Assembly (NCBI GenBank): GCA_964563135.1
Contig: CAZLWV010000007.1
Coordinates: 28,828 to 92,827 of the forward strand
Direction of reading: 5' to 3'
Source of the DNA: JAAYAY01 sp964563135
Lineage (GTDB): Bacteria; Planctomycetota; Planctomycetia; Pirellulales; Thermoguttaceae
DNA length: 64,000 nucleotides
Under the pieces are notes generated by a model. That model did not search any database and had not been told where the DNA came from. It worked only from the letters and a program-made list of their open reading frames with translations. This document shows, piece after piece, positions 23,895 to 32,928 of this stretch. Numbering within the stretch: position 1 is the stretch's first letter; the number at the start of each line of letters is the position of its first letter. Both the position numbers and the translations under genes were made by a program.

Positions 23895-26094
23895 ACCTGC
23901 CAGATCAGCGCTGCCGCCGGCCCCCGACGACCAGCCCGAGCAGCGCGAAGACAACCCGCAGGCCCGGGCCGTGTTGGCCGGCATCCTGACCGCCCTCTTG
24001 GTGTTGCGCCCGCTCTATCCCAGCGAAATGGCAGCGCTCACCTGTGACGGCCTGCCTGTGATGATCTGGCTTCTGGCGCTGATGCTGTGGGCGTTGTTCG
24101 TGGCGCGGGGCGCCCTGGTGCACGTCCGCTTTGGCTCGCCAGACGTGGCCATGTTGCTGCTGGTGTTGTGGCACACCGTCGCCGCCCTCTGGGCCGTGGC
24201 GCACGAGAGCCCCAGACCCGCACTCAACATGCTCTGGGAATGGCTGGGACTGGCGATCGCCTTCTTCCTGGCCAGACAGGCCCTGGCCACCCCGCGGCAG
24301 CGACGGGCCCTCGCAGCGGTGATGGTCGCCCTGGCGGTGGTGGTCTCGATCTACGGGCTGTATCAGTACGCCGTCGAGCTGCCAGCCACACGTGCCGAAT
24401 ACTGGCAATCGGCCGACGAGAAGCTTCGCGAGGCCGGCTTGTGGTTACCCCCCGGTTCTCCCGAGCGCGCGGCGTTCGAGCAGCGACTGGCCAGCTTGGA
24501 ACCCACGGCAACCTTTGCCCTGACCAACTCGCTGGCCGGCTTCCTGACCCCCTGGACGCTAGTCGCGCTGGCAATATGCACGGTCTTCGCTCGCCGGCTC
24601 AGAGCTGACCAGAAACTCGCGATTGCCCTGACGCTGGTGCCCCTCGGCCTGTGCCTTCTACTGACGAAGAGCCGCAGCGCGTTCTTGGCCTGCCTGTGTG
24701 GTGGAGCCGCAATCGCGGCCGCCTGGTGGATCGGCGACCGAACCGGCAAGCGGGTTGGCCGCTTGGCGATCGCAATCGGCCTGGCTGTGGCGCTGATCCT
24801 GGCGGCAATCGGCGGTGTCGTGGCCGTTGGCGGCCTCGACATGGAAGTGCTCAGCGAGGCGCCCAAATCGCTCGGCTACCGCCTCCAGTACTGGAAGGCC
24901 TCGGCGGCCATGATCCGCGACCTGCCGCTCTTGGGATGCGGCCCCGGCAACTTCCAACACCGCTACACGGCCTACAAACTGCCCGAGGCGAGTGAAGAGA
25001 TTGCAGATCCCCACAACTTCCTCCTCGAGGTCTGGGCCACCGCCGGAACACCGGCCCTGGTGGCACTGGTGGCCGTGGGCACGGCCTCTTGCCTGTGCCT
25101 CCTGCGGAGGCGGCCGGCCGGAAAGGGGGGCGGCGAGGAAGACGCCCATGAAACCGGGCTGGAAAAGCAGGATTTGACTGCCATCGCTCTGGGTGCCGCG
25201 TTGGGAATGCTCCTCTCGGTGCCGATGGCAATCATGAACGCAACCCCCATCTTCTGGGCCGTTCCACTGACTGGAGTCTTCGTGGGTGCCGGGGTGTTGG
25301 CGATCCTGCGACCGTGGGTGGCATGGGGCGACGATTCGCCACTGCTTTGGACGCTGGCAGCGGGTGGACTTCTGATCCATCTCCTGTTTGCAGGGGGGAT
25401 CTCCTTTCCGGGCGTTGCCGGCAGCCTCTGGGTGCTCGTGGCTATGGCCCTCAACACGGTCCGATGTGGAGAGCGATCGGCCGGGCCGCGGACCGGACTG
25501 GTGGTTCTCGTTGCGGGACTCGCGTTGACGGCCGCCTGCTACGTTACCGGCTACCAGCCGATTCTGGCTCGTGGGCTCGTCACCAAGCTCTTCCTTGGCG
25601 AAGGAGATGCCCGCGATCTGCTTCTCAAGGCGGCCGCAGTGGATCCATGGGCGTTCGAACCCAGGCAGCATCTCGCGGAGCTGATCCACCAGCAATACTC
25701 CGCCGAGCCCTTCCTGCCGGACACGGCCGAATTGGACAACGCGGTCGACGAAGCGATCCAGCGGGCCCCCAGGTCCGCTTCCCTGTATCACCAGTTCGGC
25801 ACCGCGTATTATGATCTATATCGGCGGCATGGAGACCGCCAGTGCCTGGCCAAAGCGGTACGGCTGCTGACATCGGCCGTGGCTCTGTACCCCAACGACT
25901 GCCGCAAGCGCGCCGACTTGGCCGAAGCGTACCAGTCAGCTGGAGATCAGGCCGGCTGCGAGCGACAGAGCGCCGAGGCACTTCGCCTCGACAGGGCCAC
26001 CCCACACGCCGACAAGCGGCTCACCCCCGAACAACGGCAACGATTGAGTCGTAATGTTCATGCGCCTGCAGCACGCGCCCCCGCTCCCAGGTGA
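23881..26094 (+). CDS. O-antigen ligase/polymerase-like membrane protein with C-terminal TPRs
   Basis: A 737-residue protein (ATG 23881, overlapping the upstream gene). About 10-12 membrane helices cover residues 20-550. The large outer loop carries the Wzy_C/WaaL signature: LLGCGPGNFQHRYTAYKLP followed by EIADPHNFLLEVWATAGTPAL, with the conserved Arg and His residues. Enzymes of this family join undecaprenyl-linked glycans to each other or to an acceptor. From about 570 to the end is a soluble TPR-like domain (SASLYHQFGTAYYDLYRRHG, LTSAVALYPNDCRKRADLAEAYQ), a fusion known in this superfamily from planctomycetes and others and probably a docking surface. It could alternatively be a protein glycan ligase of the PglL type. 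Confidence 0.85.
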   Translation: MGRNKPARSALPPAPDDQPEQREDNPQARAVLAGILTALLVLRPLYPSEMAALTCDGLPVMIWLLALMLWALFVARGALVHVRFGSPDVAMLLLVLWHTVAALWAVAHESPRPALNMLWEWLGLAIAFFLARQALATPRQRRALAAVMVALAVVVSIYGLYQYAVELPATRAEYWQSADEKLREAGLWLPPGSPERAAFEQRLASLEPTATFALTNSLAGFLTPWTLVALAICTVFARRLRADQKLAIALTLVPLGLCLLLTKSRSAFLACLCGGAAIAAAWWIGDRTGKRVGRLAIAIGLAVALILAAIGGVVAVGGLDMEVLSEAPKSLGYRLQYWKASAAMIRDLPLLGCGPGNFQHRYTAYKLPEASEEIADPHNFLLEVWATAGTPALVALVAVGTASCLCLLRRRPAGKGGGEEDAHETGLEKQDLTAIALGAALGMLLSVPMAIMNATPIFWAVPLTGVFVGAGVLAILRPWVAWGDDSPLLWTLAAGGLLIHLLFAGGISFPGVAGSLWVLVAMALNTVRCGERSAGPRTGLVVLVAGLALTAACYVTGYQPILARGLVTKLFLGEGDARDLLLKAAAVDPWAFEPRQHLAELIHQQYSAEPFLPDTAELDNAVDEAIQRAPRSASLYHQFGTAYYDLYRRHGDRQCLAKAVRLLTSAVALYPNDCRKRADLAEAYQSAGDQAGCERQSAEALRLDRATPHADKRLTPEQRQRLSRNVHAPAARAPAPR

Positions 26095-26308
26095 CAGGCC
26101 CGGAAGCAGCCCACCACGCGGGGGGGCTGGTAATTGTGCATCCGCCTGCCAGCGCTCTCTCGATGCCGAAATCAGGGATAGCGAAGGGGAGTGGCGGCCA
26201 ACCAGTGAGTGCGGGAACTCGGGGGGCCGCCTGGGGTCGCCCCGGCCGCCCAACGCGAATCTTGGCCTGGAAGAAGCACAAGCCGGTCTGGTTCGGCCGG
26301 CCTCATGC

Positions 26309-26314
26309 TATACT
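26309..26314 (+). promoter_or_regulatory. Possible -10 element before the DUF1573 gene
   Basis: TATACT in an otherwise GC-rich stretch, 44 nt before the ATG at 26359. No good -35 at 16-18 bases. Confidence 0.3.
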
Positions 26315-26358
26315 GATATTTTTCCCCACCCTACCTGCTTCAACCATATTACTCAGCG

Positions 26359-27504
26359 ATGCGCATCACAGCCATTCTCCTTCTCCTGGCAGTCCTTGGG
26401 GGAGCCGCTCTCGGCTCCGGCTTCGCCTATTGGTCGTTCTTTGAACTGGCCCCGCAGCCCAACCTGGAACTGGGGATCCTGTCGCCGAAGATCGATGCCA
26501 ACAAGAAATACCCCTCGGTGGAGGTGAACGAGACCGAGTACGACTTTGGCTCGATGGATAGCCAGGCATCGGCCACCCACGAGTTTGTATTCCGCAACGT
26601 GGGCGAGGGAACATTGGAATTGAAGAAGGGGAGCACGACCTGCAAGTGCACTCTGAGCGATATTGGCGACGGCATCATTCCGCCGGGTGGGTCGGGAAAC
26701 GTCACCCTGGAGTGGAGCGGAAAGACGCTGGTGGGGCCCTATGTTCAGACAGCCAACATTCTCACCAACGATCCGGAGAAACCGAAGGTCGAACTGAAGA
26801 TTCGCGGGGAGATGACGGCCAAGGTGCGTATCGTTCCGGAAACACTCGTTTTCAGTTCTATCAGCTCCGGAGTTGCGGCTCAGGGCAATCTGCGGATCTT
26901 CAGCTACCTGCAAGAGCCGCTCAAGGTGGTCGAGCACAAGATGGACAATCCCGAGAACATCGAAGTCTCTTTCTCCCCCCTGCCGAAAGAGGAGATTGAA
27001 ACCGAGAAATACGCAATTTCCGGCCAACGAGTGGATGTCACCATAAAACCCGGCTTGCCTCCGGGACCGTTTCAAAGGAGAATCCGTGTCAAAACCAGCC
27101 TGCCCGGCGTGGAAGAGCTGTTCATCCCCGTGGAAGGCACGGTCATCAGCGAGATCACCCTCTACGGACCGGGATGGAGTTCTTCCCGGGGCGTGCTTCG
27201 CCTGGGTGCTGTCAAGGACAAGGCCGTCCGACGACTGCTGGCCCGAGTGGAAGGGCTTCACCCAGACCAGGTGAAGTTCGAGGTTGCCGAGGTGGAACCG
27301 AGCTTTGTGAAGGTGCGGATCGGAGAACAGACAACTCCGCCCGGTAGCCGGGTGGCGGATACCTCCATCGAGATCGAGATTCCGGAGGGAAGCCCTCCCG
27401 GAAACTATCTCGGTCCGCAGAAGACCGGACGGGTTCACCTGAAGACGAACCACGCACGAGTGACGGATCTGGAGATCAAACTTGAGTTCTTGATTGGTGG
27501 ATGA
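26359..27504 (+). CDS. Exported DUF1573 domain protein
   Basis: A 381-residue protein with an N-terminal hydrophobic anchor or signal (LLLLAVLGGAALGSGFAYW). Residues about 55-125 are a DUF1573 (ASPM/SPD-2/Hydin-like immunoglobulin) domain: EYDFGSMDSQASATHEFVF, GEGTLELKKGSTTCKCTLSD with the typical CxC, and PGGSGNVTLEW. Two more Ig-like segments follow (about 135-240 and 255-381) without the Cys pair. DUF1573 proteins of planctomycetes are secreted and commonly sit beside cytochrome or assembly genes, as here (the next gene is a haem lipoprotein 139 nt away). Its exact role is unknown; a structural or assembly function in the envelope is inferred. Confidence 0.85.
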   Translation: MRITAILLLLAVLGGAALGSGFAYWSFFELAPQPNLELGILSPKIDANKKYPSVEVNETEYDFGSMDSQASATHEFVFRNVGEGTLELKKGSTTCKCTLSDIGDGIIPPGGSGNVTLEWSGKTLVGPYVQTANILTNDPEKPKVELKIRGEMTAKVRIVPETLVFSSISSGVAAQGNLRIFSYLQEPLKVVEHKMDNPENIEVSFSPLPKEEIETEKYAISGQRVDVTIKPGLPPGPFQRRIRVKTSLPGVEELFIPVEGTVISEITLYGPGWSSSRGVLRLGAVKDKAVRRLLARVEGLHPDQVKFEVAEVEPSFVKVRIGEQTTPPGSRVADTSIEIEIPEGSPPGNYLGPQKTGRVHLKTNHARVTDLEIKLEFLIGG

Positions 27505-27643
27505 TCCCGCCGGGTGCAATTCGACGGGGCAAACACGGACGTTATTGAGTCGACACAGCGACCGCCGGGCATCCAGGTCTTCGGCCTGGGCGATCAAGTG
27601 CACACTGGCGGAAGGTGGTGTCGGCTAGATCATCGAGGCACGA

Positions 27644-29782
27644 ATGCTTTGCACGCGATCACGCTCTCTGGCAGGTGTTGCGCTTTCCTTGGGCGCATGT
27701 CTGGCTCTCCTGTTGCCGGTTGGATGCAATTCGAAGAAGCCGGCCACTCCCAGTGGTTCAGCCAGTGAATCCTTGGCGCCCATCGGGGCAGAGTCGGAAG
27801 AAACTGCGGCTGTGGCGGTCCAGAGTGCTGTCCCCGAGTCCCCCTCCGAGCCGGTGAGCCTCCCAAGTCAGCCGGCGCCCCTTGCGGAAGGCTCAGCGGG
27901 CAGCCCCGCTCCTTCGCCCTCGCCGGAGCAGGTGGCGTCTCAGACCGAACCGGCTCCACTCGCCCCGCTCGCCCCTCTTACGGCCTTGCCTGGGGCTCCC
28001 GGACCAGCGCCCCTGGAGTCCCAACAACCGTCCGCCAGTCCACCGTCTGCAGAAGCCATTCCCCCCACCTCGGCAGCCGCCGCAGGCCCACCCTCGCTCC
28101 AGCCGCTGGCCCCCACGACTGTCGCCGGAGATCAGGGCTCGGCAATAACACCAGCCCAGACCGAGCCAGCCGCGGGTATGCTTGCGCCCCCCCGGCCGTT
28201 TCTGGAGAACCCACTCCGTGAGGGGACAGACGATTTTCCCCTCGGGCAGCCGAGATTGGGCCCAAGCAGTCCACGGGTCGGCAGTCAGGCAACGGGTCCC
28301 AGCACAGATTCCGCAGTGGCCGAGCTGAAGTCCGCAAGCGGTGCGCCCGCCGGGAAGGGAAAGAACAGCGACACCTACGATCCGATCGCCGAGAACGGCA
28401 AGATCTTCGTCGGTTGGGAGAAACCAAGAGTCGCCCTGTTGATCAGCGGCCGGCAGGACGGCTATCTCGAACCGTGCGGATGCGCCGGTCTGGAACGTAT
28501 GAAGGGCGGGCTGACCCGCCGCCATAGCCTGTTCAAGACCCTGAGAGCGGACGGCTGGCCGGTCGTCGGGCTCGATTGCGGGGGCCTGATCAAGGGCTTC
28601 GGACGCCAGGCCGAGCTCAAATTCCATATGTCCGTCGATGCCATGAAGGACATGGGCTACAGCGTGATCGGCCTGGGCAAGTCCGACCTGCGCTTGCCGG
28701 GAGGCGAGTTGCTGTCGCGAGTCGCGTCGACCGAAGACCTTCCCAGCATGTTCGTTTCCGCGAATGTCGCCGTATTGGGTTTCAGCATGGGAATGACCTC
28801 CGACCACCGGATCGTAGAGGCCGGCGGGATGCGGATCGGAGTCACGTCCGTGCTGGGCACCTCCTGGCAGAAAGACATCAACAATTCCGAGATCGAAATG
28901 GCCGATCCGCAGGCGAAACTGCGAGAGGTCTTGCCTACGCTCAGGGACCGCAGCGACGTGCTCGTGCTCCTGGCCCATGCCACGGTGGAAGAATCAAAAG
29001 CACTGGCGGCCGCGTTTCCCGACTTCCAGATCGTGGTCACCGCCGGCGGCAACCCCGAACCGCCGGACGCCATGGAGGACTTGCCTGGTGGCGCGAAGCT
29101 CATCCAGGTCGGCGAGAAAGGCATGCATGCTATCGTGCTGGGAATCTATGAAGACGGAAAGATCCGCTACCAGCGCGTACCTCTGGATTCCCGCTTCGAA
29201 GACTCCAAGGACATGAAGGCGTACATGCGGCAGTATCAGCAGCAACTGAAACGCGATGGTCTGGCAGGCCTTGGAATCCGGGCGGTGCCCCATCCGCAAG
29301 CCAAGGAACTGGGCAAGTTCGTGGGCTCCAAGAAGTGTGAGAGTTGCCACGAACCGTCCTACGAGGTCTGGAAGAAGTCGGGGCATGCCAAAGCCTGGAA
29401 GACCCTTGTCGAGCTGGAGGTGCCCCGTACCCACGATCCCGAGTGCATTAGCTGCCATGTCGTCGGCTGGCATCCCACCGAGTACTTCCCCTACGAGTCG
29501 GGTTTCCTCGGCGAGGCAGAAACCCCGCAGATGACTGACGTGGGCTGTGAGAATTGCCACGGGCCGGGCGAAAAGCACGTCGAGGCGGAGTTGGGCTCCA
29601 ACACGGAACTGCAGAAGAAACTCCAGGCGGCGATGACAGTGACCAAGGAACAAGCGGAAAAGGACAAGACTCGCTGGTGCCTCAACTGCCACGACCTGGA
29701 TAACAGCCCCGATTTCGACTTCCAGGAGTATTGGCCCCTCATCGAACACAAGGAAGATGTCTGGGGCGAAGACAAGAAGTAG
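27644..29782 (+). CDS. Lipoprotein: degenerate 5'-nucleotidase-like domain fused to a tetrahaem cytochrome c
   Basis: A 712-residue protein. The signal ends in the lipobox LLLPVGC, so it is a lipid-anchored exported protein. A ~200-residue Pro/Ser/Ala linker follows. Residues about 260-530 align in layout with the UshA/5'-nucleotidase metallophosphatase family (GYLEPCGCAGLERMKGGLTRR, VVGLDCGGLI, MGYSVIGLGKSDL), but the metal ligands are missing: the D-x-H, the D-G-D and the GNHD motifs are all replaced. Residues about 560-700 resemble cytochrome c554, with CESCH, CISCH, CENCH and CLNCH. The metallophosphatase part is probably non-catalytic and used for binding (inference). GAGG lies 7 nt before the ATG. 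It follows the DUF1573 gene and probably shares its transcript. Confidence 0.85.
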   Translation: MLCTRSRSLAGVALSLGACLALLLPVGCNSKKPATPSGSASESLAPIGAESEETAAVAVQSAVPESPSEPVSLPSQPAPLAEGSAGSPAPSPSPEQVASQTEPAPLAPLAPLTALPGAPGPAPLESQQPSASPPSAEAIPPTSAAAAGPPSLQPLAPTTVAGDQGSAITPAQTEPAAGMLAPPRPFLENPLREGTDDFPLGQPRLGPSSPRVGSQATGPSTDSAVAELKSASGAPAGKGKNSDTYDPIAENGKIFVGWEKPRVALLISGRQDGYLEPCGCAGLERMKGGLTRRHSLFKTLRADGWPVVGLDCGGLIKGFGRQAELKFHMSVDAMKDMGYSVIGLGKSDLRLPGGELLSRVASTEDLPSMFVSANVAVLGFSMGMTSDHRIVEAGGMRIGVTSVLGTSWQKDINNSEIEMADPQAKLREVLPTLRDRSDVLVLLAHATVEESKALAAAFPDFQIVVTAGGNPEPPDAMEDLPGGAKLIQVGEKGMHAIVLGIYEDGKIRYQRVPLDSRFEDSKDMKAYMRQYQQQLKRDGLAGLGIRAVPHPQAKELGKFVGSKKCESCHEPSYEVWKKSGHAKAWKTLVELEVPRTHDPECISCHVVGWHPTEYFPYESGFLGEAETPQMTDVGCENCHGPGEKHVEAELGSNTELQKKLQAAMTVTKEQAEKDKTRWCLNCHDLDNSPDFDFQEYWPLIEHKEDVWGEDKK

Positions 29783-29809
29783 ACGCAGCAGATATCGCTG
29801 AATGAGCCA

Positions 29810-29843
29810 GACCCCGCCCGACCGAAAAGGGACGGGCGAGGTC
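29810..29843. terminator. Hairpin between convergent genes, possible bidirectional terminator
   Basis: GACCCCGCCCG (29810-29820) pairs with CGGGCGAGGTC (29833-29843), with one mismatch in 11 bp. The tail on the plus side is only moderately T-rich. Confidence 0.45.
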
Positions 29844-29891
29844 TTGGGTGTATTGCCCACCCTACGCCAGGCTTGGATTGCCCTCCGGGCC

Positions 29892-30644
29892 CTAGTCGCT
29901 GTTGAGTTGTGCCATGACTTCGTCGGGAATGTTGAAATTGGCCGACACATTCTGGACATCGTCGTGATCGTCGAGCCGTTCCATGAGCCGGAGGACCTTC
30001 TGCGCCGCCTCGACATCCAGGTCCACCGTTTCCTTGGGAATCAGCGTCAGCTCGCTCACCTCCAGTTCGATTCCCTTCGCCGTGAGAGCCTCCGAGACGG
30101 CCCGGAATTCCGACACTGGGCAGGTAATCTCGAACTTGTCGCCCGACGCCCTGACATCGTCGGCGCCTGCCTCAAGGGCGATTTCCATCAGCGAATCCTC
30201 GTCGATCTTGCCACCGGGAACGAGAAATAGACCCTTCTTCTCGAAGTTCCATGCCACGCAGCCTCCCTTGCCGAGTTTGCCGCCGGAAACCTCGAACAGC
30301 TTGCGGATCTCGGGGGCCGTGCGGTTCAGGTTGTCGGTGAGGCACTCGCACAGCACCGCGACCCCGTTGGGGCCGTAACCCTCGTAGACGACTTCCTCGA
30401 AGTTCGCCCCGTCAAGCTCGCCGGTGCCTTTCTTGATGGCCCGGCTGATATTGTCCTTGGGCATACTGACTGCCTTGGCCGCATCGACGGCATAGCGAAG
30501 GCGGAGATTCATGTCGAGGTCTCCACCGCCGTGCTTGGCAGCCACGATGATGGCCTTTGACAACTTGCTCCACAACTTGCCCCGTTTTGCATCGACCAGG
30601 GCCTTCTTATGTTTGATGCCTGCCCAGTGTGAATGTCCCGACAT
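29892..30644 (-). CDS. yebC: YebC/PmpR family protein
   Basis: A 250-residue member of the YebC family, cytoplasmic, once annotated only as a transcriptional regulator and now also linked to ribosome stalling relief at polyproline in some bacteria. Family motifs are clear: MSGHSHWAGIKHKKALVDAK, DMNLRLRYAVDAAK, MPKDNISRAIKKGTGEL, EGYGPNGVAVLCECLTDN, FEVSGGKLGKGGCVAWNFEKKG, and the C-terminal LMERLDDHDDVQNVSANFNIPD. The length is standard. AGAAGGAG 6 nt before the ATG sets the start. It lies downstream of the TPR gene of the nusA-infB group with a 96-nt gap and may be its last member. Confidence 0.96.
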   Translation of the reverse strand: MSGHSHWAGIKHKKALVDAKRGKLWSKLSKAIIVAAKHGGGDLDMNLRLRYAVDAAKAVSMPKDNISRAIKKGTGELDGANFEEVVYEGYGPNGVAVLCECLTDNLNRTAPEIRKLFEVSGGKLGKGGCVAWNFEKKGLFLVPGGKIDEDSLMEIALEAGADDVRASGDKFEITCPVSEFRAVSEALTAKGIELEVSELTLIPKETVDLDVEAAQKVLRLMERLDDHDDVQNVSANFNIPDEVMAQLNSD

Positions 30645-30740
30645 ATGGTCTCCTTCTGTATCAGTTCATCTGTGTGCTGATCGTCATCTGAAACCGGCAG
30701 AAGGCCGCGACACAGAACTGTGCGGCCCTCCGGGCATCTG

Positions 30741-32909
30741 TCACTTGCTCCCAGCCAGCTTCTCGCGGATTCTGGCTGCTTCGTCCGTCTTCTTCACCTG
30801 TTCGAGTTCGGCCGCCGCCCTCTCCCACGCCGCCTTGGCCTTGTCGGCCTGCCCTGTCTTCGAGTGGGCGTCTCCCAGATGCTCAAGCACGACCGGGTCG
30901 GGCTCCATCTCGACGGCCTTGGCCAATTCCACAACCGCCTCCTCGAACCGCCCTCTGCGATAGAGAACCCAACCGAGGCTGTCGCGATAGGCCGCGTTCT
31001 CCGGCTCGCTTTCGACCGCCTGCTCGATCATTCGATGGGCACGCTCCAGATGCTGGTTCTCGTCGGCCCACAGGTATCCCAGATCGTTGAGAGCCCCGGG
31101 GTCTCGGGGTGATTCGTCCAGAACCTGTTCGAGCCATTCGACCGCCTCCCTGACACGGCGGTCGGCAACGCACATCGCGGAGAGGACCATGCGGGCCTGC
31201 CGTACGGCTTGGCGCGCAGCAACCGACCGGTCCCCGTCGAAACGTTCGATGACGGCCCGATATTCTCTGGCCGCTTCGTCCTTTCGGTCGGCGTGATAGA
31301 GGACCCAGGCGACGCGGGCACGGAACGGGGCCGAGTCTTTCTTGAGTCTTGCGGCCTCGCGTGCCGCCCCGAGGGCAGCCTCGGTCTGGGCGTCGAGTTC
31401 CAGGACCGTCGCCAGGTAGTAGTTCAACAGGGCAAGCTGGTCGTCGCCGACCCCTTCCCGCCGCAAGCCCTCCTGGAAAACCCGCGCCGCCTCCTGGTTG
31501 CGGTCGGCAGACATCAGGTCGAGGCCCCAGATCAACACCAGATTGTCCGCCCGGTCGGGAAAGGAAAGGACCGCCGATCTCATCAGCGGCTCCGCGGAGT
31601 CGAACCTTTCGGCGGCCAGCGACAGAAGGGCCGCCGCCAGGGTGTACCGGCGATCGGCCTCCTCGCCACTGGCAGCGGACTGCTGCCCCCGCACGATGAC
31701 CGCCTCCACCGCCTGGTCACACTGCGTCACCGCCGACAGGCTTTCGCCCAGCGCGTCGAGCGATCCGGATTTCTGCACGACCGCCGCGAGCACATCGGCC
31801 AGCTTCGAATAGTCGTTCTGGGACAGGTAGATCTCCACCAGGTGCTGGTAGGCCGTGGATGTGGGAGCCTTCTCGATCAGCGACGCGTAGAGTTGCTCGG
31901 CGCGATCGAACTGTTTGGCTTCGAAGAACTCCTGGGCCAGGAAGTAGCTCAGCCCTCGGTTCTCCGGCTGTCCCTCGTGCAGAGAGACGAGCCGGTCGAG
32001 AAGCTCGCCGCCTCGCCCGAGCCCGTTGAGGATCTCCTCGAGAAGGAAGAACGGGGCGAGCCCCAAATCCTCGGCTTGCGCCTGCAGGCACTCGTCCAAC
32101 TCCTTGAGGGCTTCGTCGAACCGCCCTGCCTGACGGTGGACCGCAGCGGTATTGAAGGCCGATCTGGCGGGGCTGGGAGCCGCCTGTTCGGCTTTCTGAA
32201 AGACGGCCTCGGCCGCCTGGAGATCTCCGGCCTGGAGAAGACACTCGCCAACCAACTGGTACGTCGCCCCGTCGTCGCCAAGCAGGTCGGTTTTTACCTT
32301 GGGAGAAATGTTGTGCTTTCGCGGGGAATCGAGGGCCTTGAGGGCCTCCTGGAAGTAGCCCGCCGCCTTCTTGTTGTCGTCGATGAGGCGGCACAGCCGC
32401 GCCATCTCCATCATCATGACGACGTCCTCTTCGCTTGTCGGCTCGCGAGGGCTGACCCCCAGGGTCCGCTCGTAGAGTCCGATGGCCTGCTCCCATTCCC
32501 CCTGGCGGCTCAGGTGAAGGGCCATGTAGCGAAGCGGGAGACGGTCCTCCTCCTGGCACTCGGAAATCCGCATGGCCGCATCGACGGCCTGGTCCGGGCT
32601 CTGCAAGCGGATGGCCAGACGCACTACGGCCCGGGCCGCCGGGAGAGACGTGGGATCATAGCGCAGGGCACGCTGGTACCAGCGCAGGGCTGCGGCAGCA
32701 TCGTCGCGGGCTTCTGCCTGGCGGGCCATTCCGAAGAAGGCGAGGGCCTGGGCCCGATCCTGCTGGACCTCGGTGACGGCCTGCCGGGGCTCGAAGCTCT
32801 CCAGGGGTTCTTCGAACTGGGGCGGTTCGGCCCGCAACGGCGCCGCCACCGGCAGAAGAATCACCATCGCGAGCCAACACGTCACTCGCCCTACACTACG
32901 AAAGGACAC
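30741..32909 (-). CDS. Exported TPR-repeat protein
   Basis: A 722-residue protein with a signal peptide (CWLAMVILLPVAAPLRA|EP) and then almost continuous tetratricopeptide repeats, for example AALRWYQRALRYDPTSLPAARAV, QAIGLYERTLGVSPREP and FEEAVVELAKAVEMEPDPVV. It is periplasmic or surface-exposed and probably a protein-interaction scaffold. No enzymatic domain is visible. GTG 32909 is preceded by AAGGAG at 7 nt and lies only 19 nt after the stop of the HhH-GPD gene, so it is in the nusA-infB-rbfA transcript, an odd place for an exported scaffold. A shorter start is not needed because the signal peptide begins right at the GTG. Confidence 0.85.
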   Translation of the reverse strand: MSFRSVGRVTCWLAMVILLPVAAPLRAEPPQFEEPLESFEPRQAVTEVQQDRAQALAFFGMARQAEARDDAAAALRWYQRALRYDPTSLPAARAVVRLAIRLQSPDQAVDAAMRISECQEEDRLPLRYMALHLSRQGEWEQAIGLYERTLGVSPREPTSEEDVVMMMEMARLCRLIDDNKKAAGYFQEALKALDSPRKHNISPKVKTDLLGDDGATYQLVGECLLQAGDLQAAEAVFQKAEQAAPSPARSAFNTAAVHRQAGRFDEALKELDECLQAQAEDLGLAPFFLLEEILNGLGRGGELLDRLVSLHEGQPENRGLSYFLAQEFFEAKQFDRAEQLYASLIEKAPTSTAYQHLVEIYLSQNDYSKLADVLAAVVQKSGSLDALGESLSAVTQCDQAVEAVIVRGQQSAASGEEADRRYTLAAALLSLAAERFDSAEPLMRSAVLSFPDRADNLVLIWGLDLMSADRNQEAARVFQEGLRREGVGDDQLALLNYYLATVLELDAQTEAALGAAREAARLKKDSAPFRARVAWVLYHADRKDEAAREYRAVIERFDGDRSVAARQAVRQARMVLSAMCVADRRVREAVEWLEQVLDESPRDPGALNDLGYLWADENQHLERAHRMIEQAVESEPENAAYRDSLGWVLYRRGRFEEAVVELAKAVEMEPDPVVLEHLGDAHSKTGQADKAKAAWERAAAELEQVKKTDEAARIREKLAGSK

Positions 32910-32928
32910 ACCGCGTCTCCTTGGTCGA

